From the NCBI RefSeq assembly GCF_009795715.1, contig NZ_WTCR01000010.1:124001-188000 (forward strand): 64,000 bases of DNA, given 5' to 3'. How positions within the stretch are numbered: the first letter of the stretch is position 1; each line of letters opens with the position of its first letter. The position numbers and the translations under genes were made by a program. The notes below the pieces were generated by a model. The model worked only from the letters and a program-made list of their open reading frames with translations. It was not told the origin of the DNA and did not search any database. This DNA is from Labilibaculum euxinicum (GTDB lineage Bacteria > Bacteroidota > Bacteroidia > Bacteroidales > Marinifilaceae). Shown piece after piece: positions 60,668 through 64,000 of the stretch.

Positions 60668-63415
60668 ATGATGGAGAAGTATAAACTGAATATGAGTAAT
60701 AGAAGTAACATTCGTTGGAAGACTCTCCTTCTGATTTTTTTCGTTTTCCTTTTTGCATTTCGGGCTTCTGCAAGAAAACAAAAAGTACTTGTTTTGCATT
60801 CTTACCATCAGGGATTGAATTGGACCGATAATGTAAGTGCCGGAATACAGTCTGTTTTGGGCCATGAAGACGATGTTGAGCTGATGTTTGAATACATGGA
60901 CACAAAAAGGAATTCAAATCCAGAATATCTGAAAGAATTCGCGAATCTTTATGGCCTCAAGCATCTAAAAAATAAATTTGATGCCATCATTGTTTCTGAC
61001 AACAATGCCTTGGATTTTGTAAGAGATTATTATACCGATTTCTTTAAAAACACACCAATAATTTTCTGTTCTATTAATCAATTCTCCGATCAGCTGGTGA
61101 AAGGGATCGAACACATTTCAGGCGTTACCGAAGAAATTGACTCCAGAAAAACAATTGAAGTTGCCTTGCGCTTGCATCCAAAAGCAACAAAATTAGTTGT
61201 GATTAACGACAATCAGACCCAGTCGGCAATCTTAAACAGAAATAACATTAAATCTTTTTGGCCCGACTTACATACCGATGTTGAACTTGTTTTTTTGGAG
61301 AATTTACTCATTGATGAACTGGTTGATCAGGTTAAACACCTTGACCCCAACAGCATTATTTACCTCCTGAATTTTAGCCGCGATAAAGAAGGCAATTTTA
61401 TCTCCTATCAGGAAAATATTGAAATTATACGAGAGGCAACAAAACTACCAATCTATAGCAGTTGGGAATTCTATTTTAACGAGGGTATTGTTGGAGGAAT
61501 GCTCACAAGCGGATATAAAGAAGGGGAATTAGCAGCTAAAATTTCTCTTCAGGTATTGCAAGGGAAAGAGATCAATAAAATTCCAATTGTACAATCAGGA
61601 TACAACAATTTCAAATTCGATTTTGAACAAATGAAACATTTTGGAATTCTCCCTAAACAACTTCCAAAAGGCAGTATCATCAGTAATCAACCACCTCCTA
61701 TTGTTCCCCAGTACCAAACATCACTATTTGTAATAATTATATTCGGCTTAATCATTGCAATCATTTTAAGATACTCGAAATTGAAAAGGGAGCAAAATGA
61801 GAAGAAACTGATTCAGCAAAATGAAGAATTGGACCGAAGAGTAGCCGACAGAACAAAAGAAGTTGTGTTTGCGAACGAAAAACTGGAGTTGCAAACCGAA
61901 CAAATTATCAAACAAAATCAGGAGCTGGAGGATCACCGGCACAATCTTTTGGAACTTGTTAAAGTGCGAACCGAAAATTTAGAAGAAGCAAATCTGGAAC
62001 TTAAAAGCAGCCGGGACAGGCTTCTTCGAATGTTAGATGCAAATTCGGATGGTGTTTGGGAGCATAATTTCGCAAACGATCAAACCTACATTAGTAAGAT
62101 CATCTGGGATAAACTGGGTTATAAATCTGTCACCATTTCAAACACCAAAGATCTTCTCTGCAAAATTATTCATCCGGAAGATTTAATCATCATCAAACAA
62201 AAACACCGGCAAAACAAATTGGGTTATAGTGCATTGTTTATTGTCGAATTCAGAATTTTCACAACCACTAAAGACTGGATGTGGTTCAAAGCAAAAGGAC
62301 AAATTCTTGATTATGACCAAAATGGAAAACCTTTAAACATTGTTGGCACACTTATTAATATCACCCAACGAAAAGAAGCCGAAGAAACAATAAAAAGCGA
62401 AGAACGAAAGTTGAGAGTATCGGAAAAAAGATGGCGTTCCTTAATTGAGCAGGCATCAGATGGAATATTAATTTACAATACTGACGGCAATATTCTGGAT
62501 GCCAACTCAGCAGCATGCAATTGGCTGGGCTATTCTGCTGATGAAATTCTGACACTGAATTACAGCGAAATAGATTCCAGACACAGCAGTTCGGAACTTC
62601 ATTCTTATTGGAGAAAATTGAATGCTTCCTACCCTTCTCTTTCTTTTGAGTCGATGCAAAAAAGAAAAGACGGATCAAGCTTTCCTGTTGAAATTCACCT
62701 TAGCCTGATAGAATTGCAGGACAGTAAACTCATTTTGTCTTTGGTAAATGATATTAGTGAACGCCAGAAAACCGAGCGCAAAATTCTAAATGCAGTAATT
62801 AACACAGAAGAAAGTGAACGAAAACGGTTCGCTACCGATTTGCATGATTCTATTGGTCCTCTTCTTTCCAGCATCAACTTGTATCTGTCATCCATAAATA
62901 AATTTGAATCGGAAGCAGAGAAAAAGAACATTATAAAAGCTTCTGTTGAAGCGGTAAATGAAGCGTTGGTAAGCATCAAAGAAATTTCGAACAACCTGAG
63001 CCCGCATATTTTGAACGATTTCGGATTGGAAAAAGCCATTCGTTCTTTCACCAACAAAATCAATTTATCGCAGGCCATCAGCATTAGTTTTTATGCTGAA
63101 AATATGAAAGAGCGAATCAACCATCAGGTTGAAGTCGTTATTTTTAGGGTAGTAAGCGAATTAATTAACAATACAATTAAACACGCTAAGGCAACAAATA
63201 TTGAAATAAACTTGTCAAGAGAAGAAAATTTAGTTTCTCTTATCTATATTGACGACGGAATTGGTTTTGATGCCAAGGAGATTAATGCCGGAACATCAAC
63301 GGGAATGGGATTGTATAATGTATTTAGCAGGATTAAGTCGTTAAATGGTTCGCACAAAATAAAAAGCCACCCAAAACGTGGCGGCATGATGGCAGTAGTA
63401 GAAATTAATCTGTAA
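60668..63415 (+). CDS. Sensor histidine kinase with periplasmic ABC-type binding domain and two PAS domains
   Basis: The product is about 915 residues from ATG 60668 (MMEKYKLNMSNRS); an internal ATG at 60692 is an alternative. Order of domains: membrane segment 1 (TLLLIFFVFLFAFRA); a periplasmic domain resembling ABC substrate-binding proteins (about 35-340, with VLVLHSYHQGLNW, DAIIVSDNNALDFV); membrane segment 2 (TSLFVIIIFGLIIAIILRYS); a coiled coil; two PAS domains; a HisKA_3 dimerisation helix with the phosphohistidine in ATDLHDSIGPLLSS; and a HATPase_c domain. It is a NarL/DesK-type kinase whose regulator follows 10 bp later. Confidence 0.93.
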   Translation: MMEKYKLNMSNRSNIRWKTLLLIFFVFLFAFRASARKQKVLVLHSYHQGLNWTDNVSAGIQSVLGHEDDVELMFEYMDTKRNSNPEYLKEFANLYGLKHLKNKFDAIIVSDNNALDFVRDYYTDFFKNTPIIFCSINQFSDQLVKGIEHISGVTEEIDSRKTIEVALRLHPKATKLVVINDNQTQSAILNRNNIKSFWPDLHTDVELVFLENLLIDELVDQVKHLDPNSIIYLLNFSRDKEGNFISYQENIEIIREATKLPIYSSWEFYFNEGIVGGMLTSGYKEGELAAKISLQVLQGKEINKIPIVQSGYNNFKFDFEQMKHFGILPKQLPKGSIISNQPPPIVPQYQTSLFVIIIFGLIIAIILRYSKLKREQNEKKLIQQNEELDRRVADRTKEVVFANEKLELQTEQIIKQNQELEDHRHNLLELVKVRTENLEEANLELKSSRDRLLRMLDANSDGVWEHNFANDQTYISKIIWDKLGYKSVTISNTKDLLCKIIHPEDLIIIKQKHRQNKLGYSALFIVEFRIFTTTKDWMWFKAKGQILDYDQNGKPLNIVGTLINITQRKEAEETIKSEERKLRVSEKRWRSLIEQASDGILIYNTDGNILDANSAACNWLGYSADEILTLNYSEIDSRHSSSELHSYWRKLNASYPSLSFESMQKRKDGSSFPVEIHLSLIELQDSKLILSLVNDISERQKTERKILNAVINTEESERKRFATDLHDSIGPLLSSINLYLSSINKFESEAEKKNIIKASVEAVNEALVSIKEISNNLSPHILNDFGLEKAIRSFTNKINLSQAISISFYAENMKERINHQVEVVIFRVVSELINNTIKHAKATNIEINLSREENLVSLIYIDDGIGFDAKEINAGTSTGMGLYNVFSRIKSLNGSHKIKSHPKRGGMMAVVEINL

Positions 63416-63425
63416 ATTAAAAAGC

Positions 63426-64000
63426 ATGAGTGAGTACAGGGTAATGATTGTAGACGACCACAAAATGTTTAGAAGTGGGTTGCGGTTTCTTTTAAATAGT
63501 GTTCCTAACATCAACATCGTAGGGGAAGCTTCGAACGGAAAAGAATTTCTCGAAATGGCAGATACTATTCCGATCGATATTGCCTTAATGGACATTAACA
63601 TGCCTGAAATGAATGGAATTGAAGCCACCCGAAAAGCTCTCGAGAAATTTCCTGACATGAAAATAATTGTTCTGTCCATGCATGGAGAAGAGGAATATTA
63701 CGATCAGATGTTAGATGCCGGGGTTAAAGGTTTTCTGCTTAAAAACTCCGATGCGGATGAATTGATAGCAGCACTTGAGGCAGTAATGGCCGGAAAAAGT
63801 TACTTCTCTCAGGAACTTTTAGTTGATATTCTTGATCAGAAAAGACTGCACAAATTAAGAACTGAAACCGTAAAATTATCACAACGGGAATTGGAAGTTT
63901 TAAAACTAATTTGTGATGGCTACAGCAATGCTGAAATTGCAGAGGAATTATTTATCAGCCAAAGAACGGTTGACCGCCACCGGTCTAATTTACTAAGCAA
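63426..64000 (+). CDS. LuxR/NarL-type response regulator, cut at the window end
   Basis: The gene starts at ATG 63426 (MSEYRVMIVDDHKMFRSG) and runs to the window edge without a stop. The receiver domain has the acidic pocket VDDH and the phosphorylation site in IALMDINMPEMNGIEA, then the K of LLKNSDAD. The LuxR-type helix-turn-helix reads LSQRELEVLKLICDGYSNAEI and LFISQRTVDRHRSNLL. It lies 10 bp after the kinase stop and is the obvious cognate partner. The end of the HTH is missing here. Confidence 0.96.
   Translation, partial: MSEYRVMIVDDHKMFRSGLRFLLNSVPNINIVGEASNGKEFLEMADTIPIDIALMDINMPEMNGIEATRKALEKFPDMKIIVLSMHGEEEYYDQMLDAGVKGFLLKNSDADELIAALEAVMAGKSYFSQELLVDILDQKRLHKLRTETVKLSQRELEVLKLICDGYSNAEIAEELFISQRTVDRHRSNLLS

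Overview
The window is chromosomal DNA of an AT-rich member of the Bacteroidota. Four signs support this: a type IX secretion C-terminal signal on a secreted nuclease, a TonB receptor with a carboxypeptidase-like N-terminal domain, several Bacteroidota families (DUF2723, DUF3667, DUF4252, DUF4469/HU-like), and repeated promoters of the Bacteroidota form TTG-N18-21-TAnnTTTG with almost no Shine-Dalgarno sites. The gene mix suggests an anaerobic or marine Bacteroidales/Marinilabiliales-type organism; that placement is a guess. I see no phage, CRISPR array, insertion sequence or obvious island. Most of the window is ordinary core genome, densely packed, with clear intrinsic terminators between units.

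Layout. 1-8.2 kb: two DUF2723 membrane proteins (one cut by the window edge), two near-identical tRNA-Gln genes flanking a small gene, acylphosphatase, a radical SAM protein, a 50-residue small ORF, a secreted protein and dGTPase. 8.3-14.5 kb: a five-gene MacAB-TolC-like export operon with two different permeases. 14.7-18.3 kb: tsaB, a DUF3108 protein, efp and a SpoIIE-type phosphatase. 18.3-21.8 kb (minus): a lipoprotein, tyrS, a DUF3667 protein and a CvpA-like protein. 21.9-27.6 kb: a GH3-family protein with a small partner, two tandem deoxynucleoside kinases, an outer membrane protein and kbl. 27.9-28.3 kb: three identical tRNA-Asn genes in 121-122 bp tandem units.

28.3-38 kb: PAP2 phosphatase, a POT-type transporter, a T9SS-secreted endonuclease I, a strong inverted repeat, an HU-like/DUF4469 protein, a lipoprotein made of four repeats, and a TonB-dependent receptor. 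The last five together look like a possible extracellular nucleic-acid acquisition locus; this is the most interesting hypothesis in the window and it is inference from gene order only. 38.3-45.8 kb: typA, a ferredoxin, a PadR/PspC/DUF4252 envelope operon, an outer membrane protein and 3-methyladenine DNA glycosylase.

46.1-50.4 kb is a translation block (rplM-rpsI-rpsB-tsf, pyrH, frr) with two promoter-like boxes before rplM and a candidate structured RNA leader before rpsB. 50.4-56.7 kb: BtpA-family protein, an OmpA lipoprotein, dxs, a small conserved protein and a SulP transporter. 56.8-59.8 kb: divergent cysteine and zinc peptidases with export signals. 60-64 kb: an Rrf2 regulator and a sensor kinase/response regulator pair, the latter cut by the window end.
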